From: JBCBAP01 sp038532435
GTDB lineage: Bacteria > Pseudomonadota > Alphaproteobacteria > Rhodobacterales > Rhodobacteraceae
Reading direction: 5' to 3'
Length of the DNA: 13,377 bases
NCBI GenBank assembly: GCA_038532435.1
Contig: JBCBAP010000078.1
Span: 1-13,377 of the forward strand
Part shown: in pieces, positions 6,559 through 12,728 of the stretch
Layout: every line of letters starts with the position of its first letter
How positions within the stretch are numbered: the stretch's first letter is position 1
Made by a program: the position numbers and the translations under genes
The notes under the pieces: model-generated
What the model was told of the DNA's origin: nothing
What the model saw: only the letters and a program-made list of their open reading frames with translations
The model's database searches: none

Positions 6559-7355
6559 TGGCACGTCTTGGAGGGGGGAAAACAGGGGTGACCCGGTATC
6601 GGGGCACCGGTCCCCGGGCGATCCTGTCCCACTGCTCGCTCGCCCATTCCGGCGCGTGGAAGCCCCTGATGGCCCGCATGCCGGAGGTTGACGGTACCGC
6701 GCTGGACCTGCCGGGTCATGGCATGAGCGCCTACGATCCGGACAGTGAGCTTCAGCGGCAGGGGGCGGACGCGGTGCTGGAGGCGCTCGATGACGGCCCT
6801 GCGCACCTCATCGGGCACAGCTTCGGCGCGCGGGTCGTTCTGCGCGCAGCGCTCGACCGTCCGCACAGCGTGCTCAGCCTGACGCTGATCGAGCCGATGA
6901 TGTTCCATCTCCTCGAGGACGCGGGCGATCCGCTCTATGCGGAGGAGATGGTCGCCTCAACATCCTGGGCCCAACCGCTGGAGGTGGGCGATCTCGATGC
7001 GGCGGGGGACGTTTTCACCCGGCTTTGGGGCGACGGCTCCCCGTGGGACGCGGTACCCGAACGACAGCGCGCCTATGCGCGGGAGCGTATGCCGCTCGTC
7101 CTCGCCGCGGGGCCCGACGTGATGGGCCATCCGCCGGGCCAGATCACCCTGGCGGAGATTGCAGCACTCCCCTGCCCGATAACCCTTGTCTCCGGCGCCG
7201 AGACCCGCCCTGCCGCGCGGGCGATCTGTGAGTTGATCGCCGGGGCAACCGGCGGGGCTCACCATACCATCGCCGGTGCCGGCCACATGGCGCCAATCAC
7301 TCACCCCGAGGATGTTGCCAGCGTGCTTCGCCCGGATCTGCTGCAGGACGCCTAG
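6558..7355 (+). CDS. Alpha/beta hydrolase
   Basis: This is an alpha/beta-hydrolase fold protein of up to 265 residues. The nucleophile elbow is GHSFGA with S88, the catalytic histidine is H243 in GAGHMAPITHPED, and E215 in LVSGAETRP sits where the acid residue is expected. DLPGHGMS at 50-57 is the usual loop after strand 4. Instead of the classical HG oxyanion motif, it has SHCSLAHSGAW at 24-34. The substrate cannot be told from sequence. The ATG at 6558 overlaps the isomerase stop by one base, implying translational coupling. An alternative start is GTG at 6588 (residue 11), which has a purine-rich GGAGGGGGG nine to ten bases upstream and would remove an N-terminus that does not look like part of the fold; I think this is about equally likely. 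The stop shares CTAG with the opposing aldolase gene. Confidence 0.87.
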   Translation: MARLGGGKTGVTRYRGTGPRAILSHCSLAHSGAWKPLMARMPEVDGTALDLPGHGMSAYDPDSELQRQGADAVLEALDDGPAHLIGHSFGARVVLRAALDRPHSVLSLTLIEPMMFHLLEDAGDPLYAEEMVASTSWAQPLEVGDLDAAGDVFTRLWGDGSPWDAVPERQRAYARERMPLVLAAGPDVMGHPPGQITLAEIAALPCPITLVSGAETRPAARAICELIAGATGGAHHTIAGAGHMAPITHPEDVASVLRPDLLQDA

Positions 7356-8404
7356 CCGCGGATCAGGTCCAGGAGTCGCCCGACGTCTTCCGCCGTGGTC
7401 GACCAGTTGGCGACGAGCCGGGCACTTAACGGGGTGTCGTCCGGACCTTCGAGCGACTGATCCTCCGGCCAAAGATAGTAGTGGGCCCCGGCCTCCATGG
7501 CGCGCCGGTGGGCTCCCCGCGGGAACGCGGCAAACACCTGGTTGCCGTCCACGGGATGCAGCAGTGTCGCGCCCTCTATCCCGGCAATTCCCGTGGCAAG
7601 CTCCTGCGCCTGGGCGTTCGACTTCCGCGCAAGGCGCAGCCACAGATCGTCGGTCAGATAGGCCTCCATCTGCGCGCTCAGATAGCGGTGCTTGGACATC
7701 AGATGCGCCCCGCGCTTGCGCCGCAACTCGAACTCCCACGCATCGGAGGGATCGAACAGGATCACCGCCTCCACGCCGAGCAGACCGTTCTTCGTCCCCC
7801 CGAAACTGAGCGCCCGCACCCGGGCCCGCCAGGTGAGGTCCGCAAGATCCGCGTTCGATCCCACCACCGCGTTGGCAAAGCGCGCCCCGTCCATGTGCAG
7901 GGGCAGCTCCGCATCGACGGCCACTGCGCCGAGAGCCGCGACCTCCGCCGTCCCGTAGGCCGCCCCGCACTCGGTCAGATTGGTGATTGAGATCGCGCCC
8001 GGCTGCACCGCATGGACCACACCCCGCGGCGTCGCGGCGATTGCCCCCCGCAACGTTTCCGGCGTCAGCTTGCCATGGTCACCGGGCAACAGATGCAATT
8101 TCGATCCACCGGTAAAAAACTCCGGCGCACCGCACTCGTCCATCTCGAGGTGGGATGTCTCATGGGTGTAGATCCGCGCCCAGGGCGGGCAAAGGCAGGC
8201 AAGTGCCAGCGCGTTCGCGGCCGTTCCTGTCGCGACCAGATACACCGCCGCCTCCGGTGCCGCGAACATTTCGCGGATGCGCGCCCGGACCCGGTCCATG
8301 GACGCCTCCGCCCCGTAGGAGCTTGCGTAGCCCTCGTTCGCGCGGAGGAGCGCTTCCATCACCTCCGGGGCCGCAGGGCCCGAATTGTCCGACGCAAACT
8401 CCAT
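7352..8404 (-). CDS. ltaE: Low-specificity L-threonine aldolase (PLP-dependent)
   Basis: This is a PLP-dependent fold-type I enzyme of the threonine aldolase/beta-eliminating lyase family, which splits L-threonine or L-allo-threonine to glycine and acetaldehyde. Counting from the chosen start, 350 residues are encoded, the usual length. The PLP lysine is K205 in SFGGTKNGLLG, the cofactor-binding aspartate is D172 in HMDGARF with R175, and H85 in HETSHLEMDE is the ring-stacking histidine. The N-terminal MEFASDNSGPA matches the FASDN beginning of the family. I chose the ATG at 8404 because it has GAGAGGG upstream and avoids a 20-residue extension that would run back into the preceding gene. It begins 10 nt after the ycgN-like gene and is probably cotranscribed with it. 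Strict versus relaxed stereospecificity cannot be read here. Confidence 0.92.
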   Translation of the reverse strand: MEFASDNSGPAAPEVMEALLRANEGYASSYGAEASMDRVRARIREMFAAPEAAVYLVATGTAANALALACLCPPWARIYTHETSHLEMDECGAPEFFTGGSKLHLLPGDHGKLTPETLRGAIAATPRGVVHAVQPGAISITNLTECGAAYGTAEVAALGAVAVDAELPLHMDGARFANAVVGSNADLADLTWRARVRALSFGGTKNGLLGVEAVILFDPSDAWEFELRRKRGAHLMSKHRYLSAQMEAYLTDDLWLRLARKSNAQAQELATGIAGIEGATLLHPVDGNQVFAAFPRGAHRRAMEAGAHYYLWPEDQSLEGPDDTPLSARLVANWSTTAEDVGRLLDLIRG

Positions 8405-8414
8405 GCCCGCCCTC

Positions 8415-8876
8415 TCACTCCATCGGGACGACATGGTCTTCCAGATCGTCCTCATCCACCTCATATTCGGGCACTGTCCGCCCGGACATGGAATGCCCCG
8501 CCGCTGCCACGCTCCCTTGCCGCCCGCTCACAAGCGGATGCCAGTCGGGAAGCGGCGCCTGCTCCGCCAGCAGCCGGTAGGCGCAGGTCAGCGGCATCCA
8601 GTCCTTCACCTGCCAGATATTGTCCGGATCGATGACGACGCAGCTCGGGACAAGCTGCTTGCGCAGCGGGTAGTGCCCGCACCGGCAGCTCGCCGGATCG
8701 AAGAGGCGGCACGCCACATCGGTGTAGTGCACCTCGCCTGTATCCTCGTCTTCCAGTTTGAGCACGCAGCATTTCCCGCACCCGTCGCAGAGCGCTTCCC
8801 ATTCCGCATGGGTCATGTCCGGAAGCGCCACACGCTCCCAGAACCGCTCCCGTATCTCGAGTGGATCCCGTGCCAT
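8415..8876 (-). CDS. YcgN/UPF0260-type cysteine cluster protein
   Basis: This 153-residue protein belongs to the UPF0260 (YcgN) family within the broader YkgJ-type cysteine-cluster group. It carries nine cysteines in the characteristic order: CDGCGKCC at 30-37, then C56 in YTDVACRLFD, C64 and C66 in CRCGHYP, C79 in VPSC and C98 in LTCAYR. The early EWEALC (25-30) and late DWHPLVSG (111-118) are family hallmarks. Such clusters suggest zinc or iron-sulfur binding, but the biochemical role is not established. The acidic C-terminus (YEVDEDDLEDHV) is a further feature. The protein has no signal or membrane segment. It is followed after 10 nt by the threonine aldolase gene. The ribosome binding site is poor (GGGGAUAGUGGGG just before the ATG). 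Confidence 0.93.
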   Translation of the reverse strand: MARDPLEIRERFWERVALPDMTHAEWEALCDGCGKCCVLKLEDEDTGEVHYTDVACRLFDPASCRCGHYPLRKQLVPSCVVIDPDNIWQVKDWMPLTCAYRLLAEQAPLPDWHPLVSGRQGSVAAAGHSMSGRTVPEYEVDEDDLEDHVVPME

Positions 8877-8918
8877 CGCCCCACTATCCCCATCGGGGCC
8901 TATGATGCCAGCCCCGAC

Positions 8919-8953
8919 CTTCTTCTGGCCAAAATATCCCCGCCGGAGGCTCC
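8919..8953. repeat. Suspected dispersed intergenic element of Rhodobacterales
   Basis: The segment consists of TTCTTCTGGCC, AAAATATCCCC and GCCGGAGGCTCC in succession. I recall near-identical strings (GGCCAAAATATCC next to GCCGGAGG) many times between genes in Rhodobacterales genomes, but only one copy lies in this window, so the repeat nature rests on memory. Read on the minus strand it forms a small stem (GCTGG with CCGGC) followed by GGGGATATTTT, so it might act as a weak terminator after ribF. Confidence 0.45.
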
Positions 8954-9029
8954 AGCTTTTGCCGACGCGGCACGTTTCCTTCAGGCTCGTTCCGGTTTTC
9001 AGGAGCGCCAGTCGCCCGAAGGGCTCAGG

Positions 9030-9058
9030 GGCATGCGCGGCCCCTCGGGCCGCGTGCC
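9030..9058 (-). terminator. Strong GC hairpin after ribF
   Basis: CGCGGCCC (9036-9043) and GGGCCGCG (9047-9054) pair perfectly around a three-base loop, and GGCA/TGCC (9030-9033 with 9055-9058) extends the stem past a two-base bulge. It starts only four bases beyond the ribF stop on the minus strand. No thymine run follows it on either strand, so it may protect the mRNA 3' end or aid termination rather than be a classical intrinsic terminator. Confidence 0.4.
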
Positions 9059-9061
9059 GAT

Positions 9062-10000
9062 CTATGCAGGGTTCGACAGAATGTCCCGGGCCCGGGCCAC
9101 GTCTGCGTGCATCTGCGCGATGAGTGGCTCCATTCCCTCGAACTTCAGTTCCGGCCGCTGGAAGGCGATGAGCGCGACCGAAAGGTCGGCGTCGTAGAGG
9201 TCGCCGTCAAAGTCGAGCAGAAACACCTCCAGGTTTGGTGCGTGATCGCCGAAAGTCGGGCGCGAGCCGAGGGAGGCGGCTCCCATATAGGTGCCCGCAT
9301 GCCCGCCCGTGAGCACATCCACCCAGCACGCATAGATGCCGAAGGCCGGCAGGTGCAGACCCTCCATGGAAATGTTGGCGGTGGGAAAGCCCATCTCCCG
9401 CCCGCGCTTGAACCCGTGTTCCACGACGCCTTCGATCCGGTGCGCGTGCCCGAGCATGTCCGCCGCCCGATCCGGCCGTCCGTCCGACAGTGCCTCCCGG
9501 ATCGCGGTGGAGGAGACCGCCCGATCGTCGTTCTTCAGCAGCGGTGCAACGGTGACGCCGAAGCCCATGTCCCGCCCACAGCCCTGCAGGGTCGTCACGT
9601 CGCCCGCGCGTCCCTTGCCGAAGCGGAAGTCCGCGCCCACGACCAGATGCCGGATTCCCAACCGGTCCCGCAACACGTCACCGCAGAAGGCTTCGGGGCT
9701 GAGACCCGCAAGGGTACCGTCGAAAGGCACCTCGTAGAGCCGTTCAACATCGAGTTTGGCGAGCCGGTTTGCCCGCGCCACCGCGTTCATCAGCCGAAAT
9801 GGCGGCGCGTCGGGGGCAAAGAAGCTGCGGGGATGGGGCTCGAAGGTGACGACGCCGAGCGGAATGTCCAGGCGTCCAGCCTCCGACCGTGCGATGTCGA
9901 GGACCGCCTGATGTCCGCGATGAACCCCGTCGAAATTGCCCATGGCGACCGCGGCTCCGCGGCTTTCCGGGGCGATGGTCAGGTTGTCGAAACGCTGCAT
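9062..10000 (-). CDS. ribF: Bifunctional riboflavin kinase / FAD synthetase
   Basis: This cytoplasmic enzyme phosphorylates riboflavin to FMN and then adenylates FMN to FAD. The 312-residue protein has the standard two-domain layout. The N-terminal nucleotidyltransferase domain (about 15-180) shows GNFDGVHRGH at 21-30, the FEPHPRSFF segment at 53-61, VVGADFRFGKG at 120-130 and SSTAIREAL at 163-171. The C-terminal flavokinase domain shows GFPTANI at 204-210, LGSRPTFG at 244-251 and NLEVFLLDFDGDLY at 256-269 with E258 as the expected catalytic base. The ATG at 10000 lies 37 nt after the MaoC gene on the same strand, so the two are likely cotranscribed. A GC-rich hairpin follows the stop. I see no FMN riboswitch upstream; the transcript probably starts before maoC. 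Confidence 0.98.
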   Translation of the reverse strand: MQRFDNLTIAPESRGAAVAMGNFDGVHRGHQAVLDIARSEAGRLDIPLGVVTFEPHPRSFFAPDAPPFRLMNAVARANRLAKLDVERLYEVPFDGTLAGLSPEAFCGDVLRDRLGIRHLVVGADFRFGKGRAGDVTTLQGCGRDMGFGVTVAPLLKNDDRAVSSTAIREALSDGRPDRAADMLGHAHRIEGVVEHGFKRGREMGFPTANISMEGLHLPAFGIYACWVDVLTGGHAGTYMGAASLGSRPTFGDHAPNLEVFLLDFDGDLYDADLSVALIAFQRPELKFEGMEPLIAQMHADVARARDILSNPA

Positions 10001-10037
10001 CCGGTCCCCGGGGCAATCGCCCCGGCCGTGCGGGGGC

Positions 10038-10490
10038 TCAGTCGAACTTGCGGCTCGGGGCGAGCACGAGTGCCTCCCCGGTCAGGACAACCGTATCGCC
10101 GACGCGGGCCTCACAATCAAGGGTGACACGACGCTTGGCATGGTCAACCGCCGCGACCGTGACCGACGCCTCGACATGATCGTCGGGCCGGACCGGGGCG
10201 CGGAACTTCAGGTCCTGCTTGAGATAGACGGTCCCATGTCCCGGCAGCTGTTCCCCGATCACCGCGGAAATCAGCCCAGCGGTCAGCATCCCGTGTGCAA
10301 TCCGGCCAGAGAACATCGTATCGCGGGCATAGTCCTCATCGAGGTGGACCGGATTGTGATCCGTGGACAGCTCCGCAAACATCTCGATCTCGCGCATGGT
10401 GATCGTCTTGCCCACGGACCGGGACATGCCGATCTCGATATCCTCGATGCAGATCGTGCCCTTGGGCAGGTTGTGTCCTTGGTCAAGCAT
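10038..10490 (-). CDS. MaoC family dehydratase ((R)-enoyl-CoA hydratase-like)
   Basis: This 150-residue single hot-dog-fold protein carries the hydratase 2 motif STDHNPVHLDEDYA (42-55) with D44 and H49, spaced five apart as the catalytic pair is in Aeromonas PhaJ (D31/H36), followed by FSGRIAHGML (60-69). Family members hydrate trans-2-enoyl-CoA to (R)-3-hydroxyacyl-CoA, linking beta-oxidation with polyhydroxyalkanoate synthesis, or act on other acyl-CoA thioesters; the chain length preferred is unknown. The ATG at 10490 has GGAG (10501-10498) seven bases upstream. Upstream lies an AT-rich stretch with a promoter-like pair and a perfect palindrome, so it probably begins its own transcript, which continues into ribF 37 nt downstream. 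Confidence 0.93.
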   Translation of the reverse strand: MLDQGHNLPKGTICIEDIEIGMSRSVGKTITMREIEMFAELSTDHNPVHLDEDYARDTMFSGRIAHGMLTAGLISAVIGEQLPGHGTVYLKQDLKFRAPVRPDDHVEASVTVAAVDHAKRRVTLDCEARVGDTVVLTGEALVLAPSRKFD

Positions 10491-10517
10491 GCCGAATCTC
10501 CAAGATTGCTGCGGAGC

Positions 10518-10545
10518 AACATAGCGCAGATCGATAAGTGCGCAA
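10518..10545 (-). promoter_or_regulatory. Candidate promoter of the maoC-ribF unit
   Basis: On the minus strand TTGCGC (10545-10540) and TATGTT (10523-10518) are 16 bases apart, which would start the transcript near 10511 and give a leader of about 20 bases containing the GGAG before the ATG at 10490. The -35 lies inside one arm of the palindrome at 10538-10558. A second, weaker arrangement uses TTGATA farther upstream with AATTAT within the palindrome. Confidence 0.4.
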
Positions 10546-10558
10546 GATAATTGCGCAC
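10538..10558. promoter_or_regulatory. Perfect inverted repeat, likely operator
   Basis: GTGCGCAA (10538-10545), five bases GATAA, then TTGCGCAC (10551-10558): an exact 8-5-8 palindrome in an AT-rich gap 48 bases upstream of the maoC start. Each arm also contains the self-complementary hexamer TGCGCA. It covers the -35 of the candidate promoter, the usual position for a repressor site. The regulator is not encoded in the window. Confidence 0.6.
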
Positions 10559-10626
10559 GAAAATTCCGAATATCAATTCACGATTGAAATTTCGTGAGGA
10601 AGACACCTGTTCGGATGCGTCCGGAT

Positions 10627-11505
10627 CTATCGGAGAAAACCCATCGATGCGGTTGGGCTGAGCCTCGCCTCCTCGAGAAATCCCTGCAGCGCGTTCGCGT
10701 CCGGCTGATCCTCAGTCCGCGTCGCCTCCCGCGCCAGCCCGCCGGTGACGAAGAGCGTGTCGAGCCCCTCTCCCACTCCGCCCTGAATGTCCGTGGCGAT
10801 GCCGTCGCCTATACAGAGGATGCGATCATCCGCGATGGCCCGCCCCGCCGCATCCTCCAGCCGTCGCCGGGCAAGCTGGTAGATCGGCGCATGGGGCTTG
10901 CCGAAATAGTGGCTCTCGCCGCCCGCCTCCGTATAGGCCTTCGCCAAGGCGCCTGCGCAATAGATGCGCTTGTCGCCCCTGTCCACCATAATGTCCGGGT
11001 TGGCGCAGAGCAATTTCAACCCCTCGTTGGCCGCATAGAGAAACGTCTCGCGGTAGTCGTCCGGCGTTTCGGTCTCGTCGTCGAAAAGGCCGGTGCAGAC
11101 GATGCTCTCCGCCTCGTCGAGCGGCACGCGTTCGATGTCGATACCGTCGTAGAACTCGTTGTCGGGCACGGAGGCGAAGAAGCCTTCGTCCCGGGTCGGC
11201 CCGAGGTGATAGACCATGCGCCCGAACATGCCCGAGGCGAGTGCTGCCTGGGCTGCATCGCCGGAGCTGGCCACGGCACTGTAGAGCGCGCGGTCAATGC
11301 CGATCCCGTCCAGTTGCTCCACCACCGAGGCCGCCGGTCGGGGCGAGTTCGTCAGCAACAGGACGATGCCACCGCCATCGCGAAACTGTTCCAGTGCCGC
11401 GACAGCGTCGGGAAACGGGCGCACGCCATTGTGCAGGCAGCCCCAGAGGTCGCAGAACACCGCATCATAGCGATGCGCGATGTCGTCCAGCCGGTCGATG
11501 ATCAT
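10627..11505 (-). CDS. HAD superfamily class IIA hydrolase (TIGR01459-like)
   Basis: This 292-residue protein is a class IIA haloacid dehalogenase-type hydrolase, the group of NagD and phosphoglycolate phosphatases. Motif I is FCDLWGCLHNG with the nucleophile D19; motif II is LLTNSPRP with S54; the C2 cap occupies roughly 75-195; motif III lysine is K203 in YFGKPHAPIY; motif IV is CIGDGIATDIQGG with D234 and D239. The second aspartate of the usual DxD in motif I is replaced by W21. I recall this DxWGxxHNG form as typical of the alphaproteobacterial TIGR01459 family, so it looks like a family trait and not a local mutation. The substrate is unknown. AAGGA lies seven bases before the ATG at 11505, and the gene follows the TraB/GumN gene by 22 nt, so the two are likely cotranscribed. 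The gap before maoC is 136 nt. Confidence 0.93.
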   Translation of the reverse strand: MIIDRLDDIAHRYDAVFCDLWGCLHNGVRPFPDAVAALEQFRDGGGIVLLLTNSPRPAASVVEQLDGIGIDRALYSAVASSGDAAQAALASGMFGRMVYHLGPTRDEGFFASVPDNEFYDGIDIERVPLDEAESIVCTGLFDDETETPDDYRETFLYAANEGLKLLCANPDIMVDRGDKRIYCAGALAKAYTEAGGESHYFGKPHAPIYQLARRRLEDAAGRAIADDRILCIGDGIATDIQGGVGEGLDTLFVTGGLAREATRTEDQPDANALQGFLEEARLSPTASMGFLR

Positions 11506-11527
11506 GCTTGGTCCTTGATGAGAAGCG

Positions 11528-12517
11528 TCAGAGCGCGAGGCGCCGCACGGTGAATCCCTCTTCCTCCAACAGGCGGAGAAGTCCGATCTCCCCTGGAAGA
11601 TGCAGCGCGCCCACGGCGACGACCGCGTTGCCGGACGAAAGCGCGGGCAGCAGCTTGCTCATCCAGCGCAGGTTGCGGTCGCGCAGGAGCTTTGTGCGCA
11701 TCACCTCTTCGATCTCATCGACGGCGTCCGGATCGCCGAGGGTCAAACTGCGCTGCGCTGAAAACTCCCACACCGCCTGCACCCGCTCCTGCAGGTAGAG
11801 ATCGGTGATGGTGCGGAACGTGTCCTCCGGCCGTGTGGCCGTGGCGATTGAGAATTTGAGGAACTGCAATTCGTCTTCAGGTGACATTTCGAGAAAGCCC
11901 ATCAGGGCCTCTTCCGGAGTTTCGAGCCCGACGACGGTGGCGCCGCTCGCGAGGCCCAGGCTCTCTATCCGCGCATCGAGGGTTTGCCGTCCCTCCGCTG
12001 CGGCCTGAAGCTCGCAGAGGGGCAGGGCAAGCATGATGCCCGCGAACCAGGGCCGCAGCCGGTCAATGGCGGCAGGTGGCATGCCCATGGAGGCGAGCGA
12101 GCCGGTGAGCGTCTCCCAGTCTTCTGGCGTGAGCTGCTCGCTCAGCCCCGGACCCTCCAGCACCATGATGAGCTGTGGGCTGGAGGAGATCTCGGCTTCC
12201 ATCTCAGCGCGGTCGTCGGTGACGATTTCGAGCATCACCCGATCCGCGTCCGCTATCCGCTGGCCGAGCAGAGCCGGTATTTGCACCGCGGGGTCCGTGA
12301 CATGGCTGGTGCCGAAGAGGGTGGAGGTCTGACCGTTCCGGCTGACCTCCCACAACAGTCCTTCGCTGTAGACAACCTCAGCAGCGCGTGCATCGATCGC
12401 GGCGCGATCCGCGTCGGACATCGCGTCGTAAAGGTTCACTCCGCCACACAGGGCGAGGGCCGGCGATGCCGCCAGCAGAAGGGCAGTGCACAGCCCGGTC
12501 ACGATCCGCTTGAGCAT
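11528..12517 (-). CDS. TraB/GumN family protein (exported)
   Basis: This 329-residue protein belongs to the TraB/GumN family, related to the Tiki metalloproteases. A signal peptide is plain: MLKR, a hydrophobic stretch (5-18) and a likely signal peptidase I site after ALA at 20-22. The mature protein starts near C24; the residue before it is leucine, so it is not a good lipobox. The two hallmark motifs are LLWEVSRNG-TSTLFGTSHV with GTSH at 69-72 and VVAVGALHLPGEIGLL with GALH at 303-306; in this fold the GxxH histidines and nearby glutamate (E57) are proposed to bind metal. C24 and the cysteine in LALPLCEL could pair in the periplasm. A strong GGGAGGA lies five bases before the ATG at 12517. 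It leads the minus-strand run and is divergent from groESL. Its substrate is unknown. Confidence 0.92.
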   Translation of the reverse strand: MLKRIVTGLCTALLLAASPALALCGGVNLYDAMSDADRAAIDARAAEVVYSEGLLWEVSRNGQTSTLFGTSHVTDPAVQIPALLGQRIADADRVMLEIVTDDRAEMEAEISSSPQLIMVLEGPGLSEQLTPEDWETLTGSLASMGMPPAAIDRLRPWFAGIMLALPLCELQAAAEGRQTLDARIESLGLASGATVVGLETPEEALMGFLEMSPEDELQFLKFSIATATRPEDTFRTITDLYLQERVQAVWEFSAQRSLTLGDPDAVDEIEEVMRTKLLRDRNLRWMSKLLPALSSGNAVVAVGALHLPGEIGLLRLLEEEGFTVRRLAL

Positions 12518-12621
12518 TGCAGTCCTCCCGCCAGCGCTCCTTCTCGCGTTCTAGCCTATCCCCCTGGTCCGGTCACCGGAGAATGCGGCAGTGCGGTAGT
12601 CAAATTCAGGTCAGCCCTCTC

Positions 12622-12650
12622 TTGACTCGCTCACGGCGGCTCTCTATCTC
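12622..12650 (+). promoter_or_regulatory. groESL promoter
   Basis: TTGACT (12622-12627) and TATCTC (12645-12650) are 17 bases apart, a good housekeeping-type promoter. The preceding C makes CTTGA, which would also suit the -35 core of a heat-shock sigma factor (RpoH), as is common for alphaproteobacterial groESL; the two cannot be separated by eye. The start of transcription would fall near 12657, immediately before CIRCE. Confidence 0.7.
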
Positions 12651-12658
12651 GCGAGCTG

Positions 12659-12685
12659 TTAGCACTCGCTAACCCAGAGTGCTAA
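12659..12685. promoter_or_regulatory. CIRCE element (HrcA operator)
   Basis: The arms TTAGCACTC (12659-12667) and GAGTGCTAA (12677-12685) match the CIRCE consensus exactly around the standard nine-base spacer. HrcA binds this site as a repressor and is itself kept active by GroEL, giving feedback control of chaperone supply. The element lies at about +1 to +27, so it would also form a stem-loop at the 5' end of the groESL mRNA. Confidence 0.97.
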
Positions 12686-12728
12686 GCACCGGTACATACC
12701 CCTGTGGATACTACCAACGGAGACACAG

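Noticed and set aside
6957..7970. A 337-codon minus-strand open frame over the hydrolase and aldolase genes
   Set aside because: It is out of frame with the well-supported aldolase on the same strand, and its Gly/Arg/Ala-rich translation resembles no protein.
8405..8464. A 20-residue N-terminal extension of the threonine aldolase
   Set aside because: It would overlap the ycgN-like gene, lacks family similarity, and the ATG at 8404 has a ribosome binding site and the expected FASDN beginning.
9107..10126. A 339-codon plus-strand open frame antisense to ribF
   Set aside because: ribF carries all its motifs on the minus strand; this frame is a composition artefact.
10594..11553. A 319-codon plus-strand open frame antisense to the HAD gene
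   Set aside because: The HAD motifs I to IV are intact on the minus strand, and this frame shows no family pattern.
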